In this document: positions 15,226 through 23,438 of the stretch, in pieces
Layout: every line of letters begins with the position of its first letter
How positions within the stretch are numbered: position 1 is the first letter of the stretch
Source of the DNA: Owenweeksia sp.
GTDB lineage: Bacteria; Bacteroidota; Bacteroidia; Flavobacteriales; Schleiferiaceae
Direction of reading: 5' to 3'
DNA length: 64,000 nucleotides
Assembly (NCBI GenBank): GCA_002695025.1
Contig: NZNV01000010.1
Coordinates: forward strand, 434,001 to 498,000
The notes under the pieces: generated by a model
What the model was told of the DNA's origin: nothing
The model's database searches: none
The model's input: the letters and a program-made list of their open reading frames with translations, nothing else
Translations under genes and position numbers: made by a program

Positions 15226-16443
15226 TTAAATGGTGCGGATTGCTTCAATGGGGTTTAACTTTAAGGCCCTGCGGGCGGGGTAGAGGGATGATAATAAGGC
15301 CATCACCACCACCAGCAGACCGGTGCCGAAGTAAAAAGAGGTTTCAATGGAAGGGTAGATCACACTGCTGATGCCGAAGCTCTGCAGGCCTTCCGCAAAA
15401 ACAGAAAGGTCGATCCCGGTGGAACCGGTATACCAGATGGTGAGAAAGCCCAGCAATATGCCCAGCGGACCACCGCAAAGGCTCAGCATGAGAGTTTCCA
15501 GCAGTATCATGCTGAAGACCCTGCGTTTGCTCATACCTACCGCCATCAGCATTCCCAGCTCCTTCCTGCGTTCCAGTACCGCCATCAGCATGGTGTTCAC
15601 AATGCCAAAGGACAGTGCCAGCATAATAATGCCGATGATGAGGTAGAGCATGGTGCCCATGATCTCATCGGCATAACCCAGCTCCGGGGAAAGCTCGTCC
15701 CACGACTGGATGGTGTAATCCGGGAATTGCCTTTGCAGCTCTTGTTGCACCGGCTCTACCGTTTCGAGGCTGGAGGTGAGAAGGGCTATTTCATGCGGGG
15801 CAATGTTTTCACTCAGCAGCTTTTGCAAGTCTTGCTGGCGCACGTATACCTTGAGTTGTTCGATCTGTGAAGAGGTGCCCCGGTAAATACCGGCTACTTT
15901 AAAAGCCCCGGAGATGATCACCCCCTCACGGTCCGTGAACGTGACCACCACTTTGGAGCCGATGCGGGCCTTAAGCTTATCCGCTAGGGCTTTCCCCAGC
16001 AGGATCTTGTTCTTTTTATCGGCTAGGAAATCGCCTTCCGTTATTTTTTCCGCCAGCCCGGTCAACCGGTTTTCGGTTGCGGGTTCTATACCGGTGATCT
16101 GCGCTCCTCCGTTGCCGTTGGCACTGGCCACAATCCCGTTCAACAGCATTCGGCTGCTGAAGGCCTTTACCTGCGGATTGTCTTCCAGGGCACGGAGGAT
16201 GGAAGCAGATTGTTGCAGTTGGTTGGCAATATTAGGGTCCTGGCTCCAGGCGGTATCGTGGATCTGTATATGCGAAAGGTTGCTTTGTATGGCTTCCAGG
16301 GTGCGCTGGCGGTTCAGTCCGTAGGAAAAACCATTGATGAAGATACCGGCCCATATACCCAGGATGATGGAGCAGATCACCACCAGGCTGCGCAGCTTGT
16401 TGCGCCAGATGTTACGCCAGGCTATTTTGATCAGGGTTTTCAT
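15226..16443 (-). CDS. FtsX/MacB-type ABC permease
   Basis: The product has 405 residues: an N-terminal cytoplasmic 'AWRNIWRNKLRS' motif and helix 1, then a large periplasmic MacB_PCD-like domain (about 45-270). The last three helices are 'LYLIIGIIMLALSFGIVNTMLM', 'LLETLMLSLCGGPLGILLGF' and 'GTGLLVVVMALLSSLYPA', ending in 'LNPIEAIRTI'. 'LERRKELGMLMAVGMSKRRV' is the coupling helix that meets the ATPase. It overlaps the neighbouring permease gene by 4 bp. The neighbour also has 405 residues, and the two probably form a heterodimer. Confidence 0.92.
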   Translation of the reverse strand: MKTLIKIAWRNIWRNKLRSLVVICSIILGIWAGIFINGFSYGLNRQRTLEAIQSNLSHIQIHDTAWSQDPNIANQLQQSASILRALEDNPQVKAFSSRMLLNGIVASANGNGGAQITGIEPATENRLTGLAEKITEGDFLADKKNKILLGKALADKLKARIGSKVVVTFTDREGVIISGAFKVAGIYRGTSSQIEQLKVYVRQQDLQKLLSENIAPHEIALLTSSLETVEPVQQELQRQFPDYTIQSWDELSPELGYADEIMGTMLYLIIGIIMLALSFGIVNTMLMAVLERRKELGMLMAVGMSKRRVFSMILLETLMLSLCGGPLGILLGFLTIWYTGSTGIDLSVFAEGLQSFGISSVIYPSIETSFYFGTGLLVVVMALLSSLYPARRALKLNPIEAIRTI

Positions 16444-17657
16444 GAGTGCATGGCTTTAACGGGTTGTAAGCGGTAGATCTTCCATACGGCATACAGGGCC
16501 AGCACCAGCGTAATGATCACTACGATAACGCTATGCGTAAGGATGATGGAAGGATCGTTGGAAGCAGGGATCACGGGTTCAAAACCGTATTCTTCATAAG
16601 CATTTCCCATTTGCTCCCCGGCCAGGTTGATGGGGTGGGCATGGTAGTAGAACACCGGGGGCAGGGCCAGCAGGCAGGCTCCTATAACGCCCAGCACCGA
16701 TAGGAAGAAGGTTTCCAGCAGCACGGTAAGGGCCAGTTTGCCACGCTTCATACCAATGGAGATCAGGATACCGTATTCATATTGCCTTTCCGAGGTCATC
16801 ATCAGTATAGTGCCGAAGATGCCAAAGCTGATAACCAGGTAAAGTACAAACAGCATGATGAGTCCCCCGGCACTGTCGGCCTGGATGGCCTGCACCAGCT
16901 CGGGCATCATCTCGCGCCAGTTCATCACTTCGTAGGTGGTGGTATCCAGTTCGGAGCGTATCTCCTGGGTCAGTCCGGCAAACTCGTCATGATCTTCCGG
17001 TACCACTACCAGGGAGGTAACGCGGTGCTGCGCTCCGAAGAGGAACTGTGCTTCCCGGAGTGGTAAAAAAGCCAGTTGTTTATTCAGTTCCGGTGAGCGG
17101 AGTTTGAGGATGCCACTTACATGGTATTTGCCGTTGGCACTGATGCCGTGGTAGCCCTGGCCGATCAGCACCAGGGTATCGTGGATGTCCAGTTTAAAGT
17201 ATTCCGCCAGCCCCTCACTCAGCAGTATACCGTTCCCATCCGGGAAGATCTGCCCTTTGGTAAGACCTTCGTCAAAATCAAAATACCGGCTTTCTTTTTC
17301 CGCATCAATCCCCAGTATCATGGCGGCTTTGGTGGCCCGGCCGGTGGAGGCCAGGCTGAAACTTTCCAGGCGGGGAACTACATCGGCCACGCCCTCCGTG
17401 GCCAGTAGGGTATGTTCCAGGCTATCGGTTTGCTCCATGCTGTACTCCAGGGTCTTTTCGTCCCAGAAGTCTTTGCCGTGCACCTGTATGTAACCGGTGG
17501 AAATATTGACCACATTCTGCACCATATTGTCATACACACCTAATTGCATAGAGCGCATGATGAGGGCAAAAAAGAGTGCAAAGAGCACGGAGCCGGCTGT
17601 TAGGAGGCTGCGCCTTTTATTGCGCCAGATGTTCCGCCAGGCAAGCTTGAGGATCAT
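16440..17657 (-). CDS. FtsX/MacB-type ABC permease
   Basis: This second 405-residue permease has the same topology as its neighbour: 'AWRNIWRNKRRSLLT' at the N terminus, a periplasmic domain, the coupling region 'SERQYEYGILISIGMKRGKL', two further helices and 'RLQPVKAMHS' at the end. The periplasmic domain differs clearly from that of the other permease, so they are probably the two non-identical halves of one exporter. It overlaps the LolA-like gene by a single base (17657). Confidence 0.92.
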   Translation of the reverse strand: MILKLAWRNIWRNKRRSLLTAGSVLFALFFALIMRSMQLGVYDNMVQNVVNISTGYIQVHGKDFWDEKTLEYSMEQTDSLEHTLLATEGVADVVPRLESFSLASTGRATKAAMILGIDAEKESRYFDFDEGLTKGQIFPDGNGILLSEGLAEYFKLDIHDTLVLIGQGYHGISANGKYHVSGILKLRSPELNKQLAFLPLREAQFLFGAQHRVTSLVVVPEDHDEFAGLTQEIRSELDTTTYEVMNWREMMPELVQAIQADSAGGLIMLFVLYLVISFGIFGTILMMTSERQYEYGILISIGMKRGKLALTVLLETFFLSVLGVIGACLLALPPVFYYHAHPINLAGEQMGNAYEEYGFEPVIPASNDPSIILTHSVIVVIITLVLALYAVWKIYRLQPVKAMHS

Positions 17658-18397
17658 CAGCGGATTCTTTTCATGTTTTGGGTAGTATAGAAACCTTCGG
17701 GCTGCTCGTCATCGAAATTGAGTTCGAGCTGGCGCATAATAGTGCGGTTACCCGGTTCATTGGCCGGTGTCATCACCAGTTTGGAAGGAAGGCGCCTGCC
17801 GCCCAACTCCTTTATTTCGAAGCCTTCCATGGTGTTCACCAGTTCTCCGTCCTCATCGTAGAACTCCGTTTTCAACTGCAGGTAGTCATCCTTGCTGATC
17901 CAACTGATCACTTTGCCCCAAACTACGGCTGCATCTTCTTTGGGGGTGAGTTGGATCTTATAGCAGGCGGTGCCGCGAATGGTTTCTTCGCCCAGCAGTT
18001 TATGGGTGTAGTCCTTGAGGATGGACGACTCCTGCACCAGGTCGTCATTGGTGAAGTCGGAGCCCATCCAGCTTTGCGACATCATGGAAGGAGGCAGCTT
18101 GATGGTGCGCTCCACGCTGGGCACCCAGTTCCAGATCTCGCTTTTGCGTTTGAGGTATACCGTGCCTTGGTCACGGGCCGGTTCGGTCACCAGTATCATG
18201 CTATACTCGGTGCCCCTACTCCAGGTTTTCATGGTCATGGTGCGTGACCAGTTGGGCCGTTCAATGGTCATTTGTACGGTGCCGGAGCTGTGGTCACCGC
18301 GCAGTTTATTCTCGGACTTGCGGATGATCTCCGTAGCGTCCTGTGCGTAGCCCAGAAAGCCGGAAAGTAGCAGGAAAAGGGTGCTGAGGTGTTTCAT
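17657..18397 (-). CDS. LolA-like periplasmic lipoprotein-sorting family protein
   Basis: The 246-residue protein has a signal peptide (ending GYAQ). The mature part matches the 'outer membrane lipoprotein-sorting protein' family (PF17131-like): 'GTVQMTIERPNWSRTM', 'YLKRKSEIWNWVPSVERTIKLPPSMM', 'DFTNDDL' and 'PSKLVMTPAN'. The LolA-like half-barrel carries acyl chains across the periplasm. Its place between the regulator and the permeases suggests it shuttles the exporter's cargo to the outer membrane. The start overlaps the TetR stop by 4 bp (ATGA). Confidence 0.88.
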   Translation of the reverse strand: MKHLSTLFLLLSGFLGYAQDATEIIRKSENKLRGDHSSGTVQMTIERPNWSRTMTMKTWSRGTEYSMILVTEPARDQGTVYLKRKSEIWNWVPSVERTIKLPPSMMSQSWMGSDFTNDDLVQESSILKDYTHKLLGEETIRGTACYKIQLTPKEDAAVVWGKVISWISKDDYLQLKTEFYDEDGELVNTMEGFEIKELGGRRLPSKLVMTPANEPGNRTIMRQLELNFDDEQPEGFYTTQNMKRIR

Positions 18398-18969
18398 AGT
18401 TGGTATTTCGTAAAGAGTTTTTCTTCCATGGCATCCAGGGGGTATTCATCCGGCAGGCTGATAAAGCCAAAAGCCATTCCGTCCAGTACCGCGCCCATGT
18501 AATAGGCTTCTGTTTCAGGGTTCTCGTAGCCGAGATCTTCAAAGAGTGCCGTAAACTGATGCATGCGTTTTTGCTTCTCTTCTTCAAAAAATCCCTTTAG
18601 GTTTTTGGTCACTTCAGGTTGAATAGCCAGAGAGAGCATGAAACGCATGATGCCCGTTTGCTGGCGTATAAAAACCATAGACTGCTCAATGGTATAGCGG
18701 AGCTTTTCCTTGGAAGTCTTTTCCTCCCAGCCTTCCATAATGTGGTCGGCTTCCTGTAACATCATTTGGAAGATGCCGTCCAGCAGAGCTTCCTTACTAT
18801 CAAAGTAATGATAGATCAGGCCTTTGGAGATGCCTGCTTCTTTGGCGATGCGCGCCATGGAAGTATGGGCGTATCCGAGTTCGGCAAAGCATTGCAGGGC
18901 GGCCAGGAGTATCTGCTGGCGACTTTGTTCCTGAATACGAAGATTTTCAGCTTTGGTACGTGGTGCCAT
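18394..18969 (-). CDS. TetR/AcrR family repressor
   Basis: The 191-residue product has the TetR N-terminal HTH: 'ILLAALQCFAELGYAHTSMARIAKEAGISKGLIYHYF' (about residues 20-56). A helical ligand-binding and dimer domain follows. It is the first gene of the six-gene envelope export operon. A promoter and an overlapping TTGACT-N8-AGTCAA operator lie just upstream, so it very likely represses its own operon until an envelope signal or substrate binds. Confidence 0.92.
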   Translation of the reverse strand: MAPRTKAENLRIQEQSRQQILLAALQCFAELGYAHTSMARIAKEAGISKGLIYHYFDSKEALLDGIFQMMLQEADHIMEGWEEKTSKEKLRYTIEQSMVFIRQQTGIMRFMLSLAIQPEVTKNLKGFFEEEKQKRMHQFTALFEDLGYENPETEAYYMGAVLDGMAFGFISLPDEYPLDAMEEKLFTKYQL

Positions 18970-18975
18970 TTTATA

Positions 18976-18995
18976 TTGACTAAACGGTCAGTCAA
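18976..18995. promoter_or_regulatory. TetR operator
   Basis: TTGACT-N8-AGTCAA is a 20-bp inverted repeat of the TGAC..GTCA type usual for TetR/AcrR repressors. It overlaps the 3' end of the -7 promoter box (18993-19000), so a bound repressor would block RNA polymerase. It starts 7 bp upstream of the repressor's ATG. Confidence 0.75.
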
Positions 18996-19024
18996 AAGTA
19001 AAACAGGAAAGTTTAACGGGCAAA
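18993..19024 (-). promoter_or_regulatory. Promoter of the TetR-ABC export operon
   Basis: On the minus strand TTTG (19021-19024) is followed after exactly 20 bp by TACTTTTG (18993-19000). This is a full match to the Bacteroidota sigma-ABfr-type promoter TTTG-N19-21-TAnnTTTG. The start of transcription would fall near 18988, inside the operator. Confidence 0.7.
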
Positions 19025-19050
19025 TGTTTGAGGTTGAAAGTTGGGTTAAC

Positions 19051-19347
19051 CTATGAATTGGGGTTTTTAGTTTTTCGCCTTTTACGCCTGGATAGCTTTT
19101 TCGTTTTGTGGTCCTGCTGTTCCAGAGTTTTCGGATTTTTATATAAGTAGTACGATATTGTATAAAAGGCTGCAGCCATGATCAGATAGAATGCGGGGGT
19201 AATACCAACGGCCTGTAAATGGCGAAGATTAGCACCAACGCCTACCATGCCATTAACAAGTAAATATATAGCTCCGATGAAATAACCGGTTCCCACCAAA
19301 GCAAAGGTGATAAGGATGGGTTTATTGCGATTATTTATCCATGGCAT
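19051..19347 (-). CDS. Small two-helix membrane protein of unknown function
   Basis: The 98-residue product has two hydrophobic segments (ILITFALVGTGYFIGAIYLLV and AFYLIMAAAFYTISYYLY) and a highly basic C-terminal tail (KTKKLSRRKRRKTKN). No family is recognised. It is encoded upstream of the TetR promoter on the same strand and has no visible tie to the export operon. Confidence 0.65.
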   Translation of the reverse strand: MPWINNRNKPILITFALVGTGYFIGAIYLLVNGMVGVGANLRHLQAVGITPAFYLIMAAAFYTISYYLYKNPKTLEQQDHKTKKLSRRKRRKTKNPNS

Positions 19348-19428
19348 ACCTTAAAATTAAGCGTTTGCACTCTTACGCCTAAGGAGGTAAATGTATATGG
19401 ATTTAAAATAAAGCCTTTGTCAAGCGAT

Positions 19429-19448
19429 CTTTTCTTTTGAAAGAAAAG
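19429..19448. repeat. Hairpin at the head of a possible dispersed repeat
   Basis: CTTTTCTTT-TG-AAAGAAAAG is a perfect 9-bp stem. It heads a ~130-bp stretch (to about 19560) with no gene, which resembles intergenic repeats I associate with Bacteroidota ('CTTTTGAAAGAAAAGAAGC'). The whole gap 19348-19722 otherwise holds only the promoter region of the toxin-antitoxin pair. Confidence 0.45.
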
Positions 19449-19687
19449 AAGCCGAAGTTCAAGGCTGCTTTGGTCCGTCTTTGAAAACCTGCGGTCAGTG
19501 ATCCTCCCCGAGGTCCAGGCCGTTCGCTTTACTCACTGCAGGACCTCTCATGAATAAGGATCACGGGCCTTGTTTTCTACAACTGTCTAAAAGAAGTGTT
19601 ATACTAAGTGGATAGTATGTCACTTTCAAAATGATATTGCTAGGGTTTGTAGAAAGAAGTATAGTTGCGTTAACAACAATGTTTCGT

Positions 19688-19711
19688 TTATTTCGTTTAT
19701 TTACGAAATAA
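19688..19711. promoter_or_regulatory. Inverted repeat, probable antitoxin operator
   Basis: TTATTTCGT (19688-19696) and ACGAAATAA (19703-19711) form a perfect 9-bp inverted repeat around a 6-base centre, 11 bp before the antitoxin ATG. TTTCGTTTA also repeats directly (19682-19690 and 19691-19699). Toxin-antitoxin operons are usually repressed by the antitoxin at such sites. Confidence 0.55.
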
Positions 19712-19722
19712 AGAAAGCACCC

Positions 19723-20178
19723 ATGGATTACATGAAAGATATTGAAAGGCCTTCCAAAGCCGAGCAAATTGCAGCAATGGAGTCCTATAACGCTTTGGCA
19801 GAAACCTTAAAGCAATTGCAGTCAGACAATCCGGAGATCGAGATTGAAGAAACGGAAGAAAGGATAAAAATTCCTCTGCGTGCTTTAAAATTGTTAGCCA
19901 AAATACTGGAGGCTACAAGTCAGGGAAAGCCGGTTTCACTGGTGCCGATTGCTACGGAAATGACCACGCAGGCCGCTGCAGAATTATTAGGTTGTTCAAG
20001 GCCCCATCTTGTCAAATTGCTGGAGGAGGGTCAAATTGCTTTTACTAAGGTGGGGCGGCACAGGCGGGTGAAGTTTGAAGATGTGATGGCCTATAAAAAC
20101 ACTATGAAAAAGGAACGGGAATCACTCTTGAAAGATATGATGAGAGGGGATGAAGATTTAGGACTGTATGATTCATAG
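19723..20178 (+). CDS. Excisionase-type HTH antitoxin
   Basis: The 151-residue product has an N-terminal helical part and, at about residues 85-135, a MerR/excisionase HTH: 'MTTQAAAELLGCSRPHLVKLLEEGQIAFTKVGRHRRVKFEDVMAY'. This arrangement is known for antitoxins paired with PIN toxins. It overlaps the toxin gene by 11 bp, indicating translational coupling. An inverted repeat just upstream fits autoregulation. An alternative ATG lies 9 bp downstream (19732). Confidence 0.85.
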   Translation: MDYMKDIERPSKAEQIAAMESYNALAETLKQLQSDNPEIEIEETEERIKIPLRALKLLAKILEATSQGKPVSLVPIATEMTTQAAAELLGCSRPHLVKLLEEGQIAFTKVGRHRRVKFEDVMAYKNTMKKERESLLKDMMRGDEDLGLYDS

Positions 20179-20731
20179 TGTTCGCTTCACATGTGTTTTG
20201 GATACCAATGTGATTTATCCCATTGAAATACGGGATGTGTTATTTTGGTTTGCTCATTATGAGCTGTTTACTCCAAAATGGAGCGTTCATGTTTTTGATG
20301 AATGGATGGAGGTAATGCAACGCAAAGGGATAAACGAGGAAGAGGCCTTCAAGAGGGTGAGCATTGCTAATCAGGCTTTTCCTGATGCTCAGGTTGTTAA
20401 TTATGAACCACTAATAGATGGGCTGGATTTGCCTGATTCCAAGGATTGTCATGTTCTTGCTGCTGCAATTAAAACCAATGCTAATATTATTGTAACTAAT
20501 AATCTCAAAGACTTTCCTTCCGATTATCTGGCCTCTTTCGGCTTGGTGGCCAAATCAGCCGATGACTTTATAGCCGATATCATTGATCTTAATCATGAGA
20601 AGGCATTGCAGGCTTTTCGTCAGTTAGTACTAAACCGTAGAAATCCGGATATGGATGAATACCAGGTATTGGATAATCTCAGGAAAAACGGATTAAAGAG
20701 CTCGGCAGACTATTTACATGCTCTTCTTTGA
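20168..20731 (+). CDS. PIN-domain toxin (VapC-like ribonuclease)
   Basis: The 187-residue protein has a PIN domain. The first acidic motif is 'CVLDTNVIYP' (Asp about residue 12); the middle and late motifs are 'LPDSKDCHVLAAAI' (about 94-107) and 'IVTNNLKDFP' (about 114-123). These residues bind the Mg2+ needed for RNA cleavage. The C-terminal ~55 residues are helical and longer than in a minimal VapC, as in the PIN_3 group. Toxicity would be countered by the HTH antitoxin encoded immediately upstream. Confidence 0.88.
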   Translation: MIHSVRFTCVLDTNVIYPIEIRDVLFWFAHYELFTPKWSVHVFDEWMEVMQRKGINEEEAFKRVSIANQAFPDAQVVNYEPLIDGLDLPDSKDCHVLAAAIKTNANIIVTNNLKDFPSDYLASFGLVAKSADDFIADIIDLNHEKALQAFRQLVLNRRNPDMDEYQVLDNLRKNGLKSSADYLHALL

Positions 20732-20817
20732 GTAAGGCGTTTTTCTTCAAGGTCAGTTTCTATGGAGTCTAATTGGCAAATTATTGGCCTTAGCTCTTTC
20801 CACCTTATATTTATATC

Positions 20818-22842
20818 ATGCGATCAACCCTATTCCTCCTGCTGGGCCTGTTGGTTTCTCAAAATCTCTTCGCTCAAAACCAAACGATAAATCTGGTGCT
20901 GGGAGATACAAGTTGGACCTCCACCTATTCCGCCCCGGCTGGCGAAGCCCCGGAAGATCTTCGTGTCAGCACCCATCTCCGCTATGTGATCGATCGTCTG
21001 AAGGAAGGGAGTACTGCGGACTCGTTAATGACGCAGCGTCAACACCAGATACAATTGCTGGAAGAGTATGTGCAGCGTGGGCAGTTCCCTGTTAATGAAG
21101 ATTATCCCGGACAAAGGCGGCCCTGCTTTATAGATGCTTCAGGGAATATTTGTGCGGTGGGTTACCTGGTGGAGCAAACGGCCGGGCGGGAAGAAGCAGA
21201 GCGTATCAATAAACGGTATCAATACGCCTACATCCGTGATATGGAGGATGAGGGTTTGCTGACCTGGCAAAAAACCTCCGGTTTAAGCCTGCGTGAGCTG
21301 GAAATGATACAGCCCGAGTATTGGAACCCCCGGGATGGAATGACTACTGAAGAGTTCCAGGATTCTGTAACGCAAAAGTGGGGCGTGCGCGAAATAGCCA
21401 CCGGGAAGGTCATAACCCGAGCCAAATACGATGATATCGCCATGGCTATGAACTATTATCACACGGGCGCGGCTAAGAAAGATGGTAAATGGGGCATCAT
21501 CAACGAAAAAGGCCGGCTCCTCACCAAAACTCAGTACCAAAATATCCATGACTATTATGATTTTCTGCTGGCAGCAGTAGATGACAGCACGGTTCATGTT
21601 TACCGGGGCAATGGTAAGCGCTTTGTCAAATGTTCGTTTGACGAAATTGCGGGTTACCAGGAGCCCTATCTCATAGTACGTAAGGATGGTTATGCCGCCC
21701 CCCTTGACAAGGATGGGCATACAGCGCTGCCTTTTGAATACGAGCAGGTTGATTGGTGGATGGGCCGGTTCCGGATCAAAACCCCGGAAGGTTATGGTCT
21801 GCTGACAGAAGAGGGTAAGGTTTTGATTCCCGCTCAGTATGATGAACTGAACCTGATCAAGGACAAATGGATTGGTATTAAGGATGGGAAGAAATACATT
21901 TTTAACCTTGATGGAAAACAGGGCAGCGCCCAGGGAGTGGATGAAGTATATGGTTACGGTAACCGGTTTCACGACCCCGAGCTACTGGGGCGGTCCGGGG
22001 ATCATTATGGTGTGTTGAGTGCTGACCTCAGTTGGAAAATTCCCCCGGAATACGACACGGTATATCATTACCTGGATTACCACGTAGTATTGAAAGACGG
22101 TTTGATCGGGTATTACAATAACGAGGTCAGTGGGTTTATCCTGCCCTTAAAATATACGAATGTACACGCTGCGGGAGGCAATTTTATGGTAAAAGCTAAT
22201 GGTCGGTGGGGCCTGGTAAGCCGGGAGGGAAAGGTAATCCTTCCTGAGGAACAGGATACCATTTTTGCATTGATACCCTGGCGTAACACGAAGTATTGCT
22301 ATGCGGTATTCACTCATTCCAAAGGGCAAATCTATTCCATAGAGAGCAAACTCCTTACGGACACCGTGTATGATGAGATAAAGCGCCTATCGGATAAGAC
22401 CTTCCGGGTATGCAGCGGAGGCACGTGCTATCTGGGCACTTACCAGGCAGATACGTTGGCTGTTTATCGTAATGAACCGTTTCAGCATGTGGATATCTTA
22501 TACTCCTATGCTCTGGTTAACGACCTGGGGGTTTATAAACGCAACGGAAAGTCGGGCTTGTGGGAGCTGAGAAAATCCTATAGGGATATGGTTCTTGTTA
22601 CGGAACCTGTATTTGATACCCTACAAACCACCCCCGTGTATAACACCTATCTTGTACGTCAGGATGGCCTTTACGGATTGATTTACGGAAACGGCAAATG
22701 GAAAGAGCCGGCACGCTATAAGGCTTACGAAATACCGGAAAACGTGGGGACTTATCCTTACCTGTTATTGCAGGATGAGAGAGGTTGGTACAGGATCAAC
22801 CGTGACGGCAGCCGGCAGGATTATAAAAAACCGCTTGAATAA
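20818..22842 (+). CDS. Secreted WG-repeat protein
   Basis: The 674-residue product has a signal peptide (MRSTLFLLLGLLVSQNLFAQ) and a ~170-residue N-terminal domain. From about residue 190 onward come WG (KWG/GYxNxxG-type) repeats: 'KDGKWGIINEKGRLLTKTQY', 'TPEGYGLLTEEGKVLIPAQY', 'ANGRWGLVSREGKVILPEEQD' and 'RNGKSGLWELRKS'. WG repeats form a beta-propeller-like surface used for binding. There is no T9SS sorting domain, so the protein is probably periplasmic. The N-terminal 'CFIDASGNICAVGYLVEQTAG' segment is seen in other Bacteroidota proteins. Ligand unknown. Confidence 0.82.
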   Translation: MRSTLFLLLGLLVSQNLFAQNQTINLVLGDTSWTSTYSAPAGEAPEDLRVSTHLRYVIDRLKEGSTADSLMTQRQHQIQLLEEYVQRGQFPVNEDYPGQRRPCFIDASGNICAVGYLVEQTAGREEAERINKRYQYAYIRDMEDEGLLTWQKTSGLSLRELEMIQPEYWNPRDGMTTEEFQDSVTQKWGVREIATGKVITRAKYDDIAMAMNYYHTGAAKKDGKWGIINEKGRLLTKTQYQNIHDYYDFLLAAVDDSTVHVYRGNGKRFVKCSFDEIAGYQEPYLIVRKDGYAAPLDKDGHTALPFEYEQVDWWMGRFRIKTPEGYGLLTEEGKVLIPAQYDELNLIKDKWIGIKDGKKYIFNLDGKQGSAQGVDEVYGYGNRFHDPELLGRSGDHYGVLSADLSWKIPPEYDTVYHYLDYHVVLKDGLIGYYNNEVSGFILPLKYTNVHAAGGNFMVKANGRWGLVSREGKVILPEEQDTIFALIPWRNTKYCYAVFTHSKGQIYSIESKLLTDTVYDEIKRLSDKTFRVCSGGTCYLGTYQADTLAVYRNEPFQHVDILYSYALVNDLGVYKRNGKSGLWELRKSYRDMVLVTEPVFDTLQTTPVYNTYLVRQDGLYGLIYGNGKWKEPARYKAYEIPENVGTYPYLLLQDERGWYRINRDGSRQDYKKPLE

Positions 22843-22872
22843 AGTATGTGACCCTTTGCTTCTCGGTTGATT

Positions 22873-23265
22873 TTAGTGGACCTGCTTCTGCTGCCAATTC
22901 TGAAAGGCCACAAAGCTGCCGGAAAAAGCGAAATGATATACCGCAATGAAATACGCAACAAAGAGTATCCCATCCTCTGACATACCCATAAGATAAGGCC
23001 ATGAACGGAAAATACCGGCCAAGGCCCCCAGCAGCCCAAAGGAAAACAGGATGACAGTTAGGACGCGGGCCCATTGTTTTCCCACGTACACCGCGTACAT
23101 CAGCCCCACAGTTAGAAAAAAACGTAGCATAAGTTCAGGTAAGCGGGTATTTCCTGTAACCGATCCATTTCTCAGGCACAGGAGGATGGTGGCCAGTGAG
23201 GCCAGCATCACCACAGAAATAACCATTCGTGTTTTCTTTTTCCCCTTGCGGGTGAAGGGATCCAT
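22873..23265 (-). CDS. Small integral membrane protein of unknown function
   Basis: The 130-residue product has four hydrophobic segments ('MVISVVMLASLATILLCL', 'LMLRFFLTVGLMYAVYV', 'VLTVILFSFGLLGALAGIF' and 'GILFVAYFIAVYHFAFSGSFVAF') and a basic N terminus. The hydrophobic pattern is general and no family is assigned. It converges on the WG-repeat gene 30 bp away. Confidence 0.65.
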   Translation of the reverse strand: MDPFTRKGKKKTRMVISVVMLASLATILLCLRNGSVTGNTRLPELMLRFFLTVGLMYAVYVGKQWARVLTVILFSFGLLGALAGIFRSWPYLMGMSEDGILFVAYFIAVYHFAFSGSFVAFQNWQQKQVH

Positions 23266-23438
23266 AATTTGATATTGGAGGGTGAAAATAAGGATTCGGA
23301 AATATTTTCGGGATCTAAAGGCGGTAAGCCTGTACCAGCTGCGTACTAAACAGGGGGGAAGTTTGTTTTATTAAACAGGTGCTTGCAGGCAATGTGGCTT
23401 GCAAAAGCCTACTTTAGAACCGTTAAATAAGCCTCGCC

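Noticed and set aside
19391-19411. A tiny frame (MYMDLK) behind AAGGAGGT
   Set aside because: A strong Shine-Dalgarno match is unusual here, but six codons with no conserved context are not evidence of a gene, and Bacteroidota rarely use such sites.
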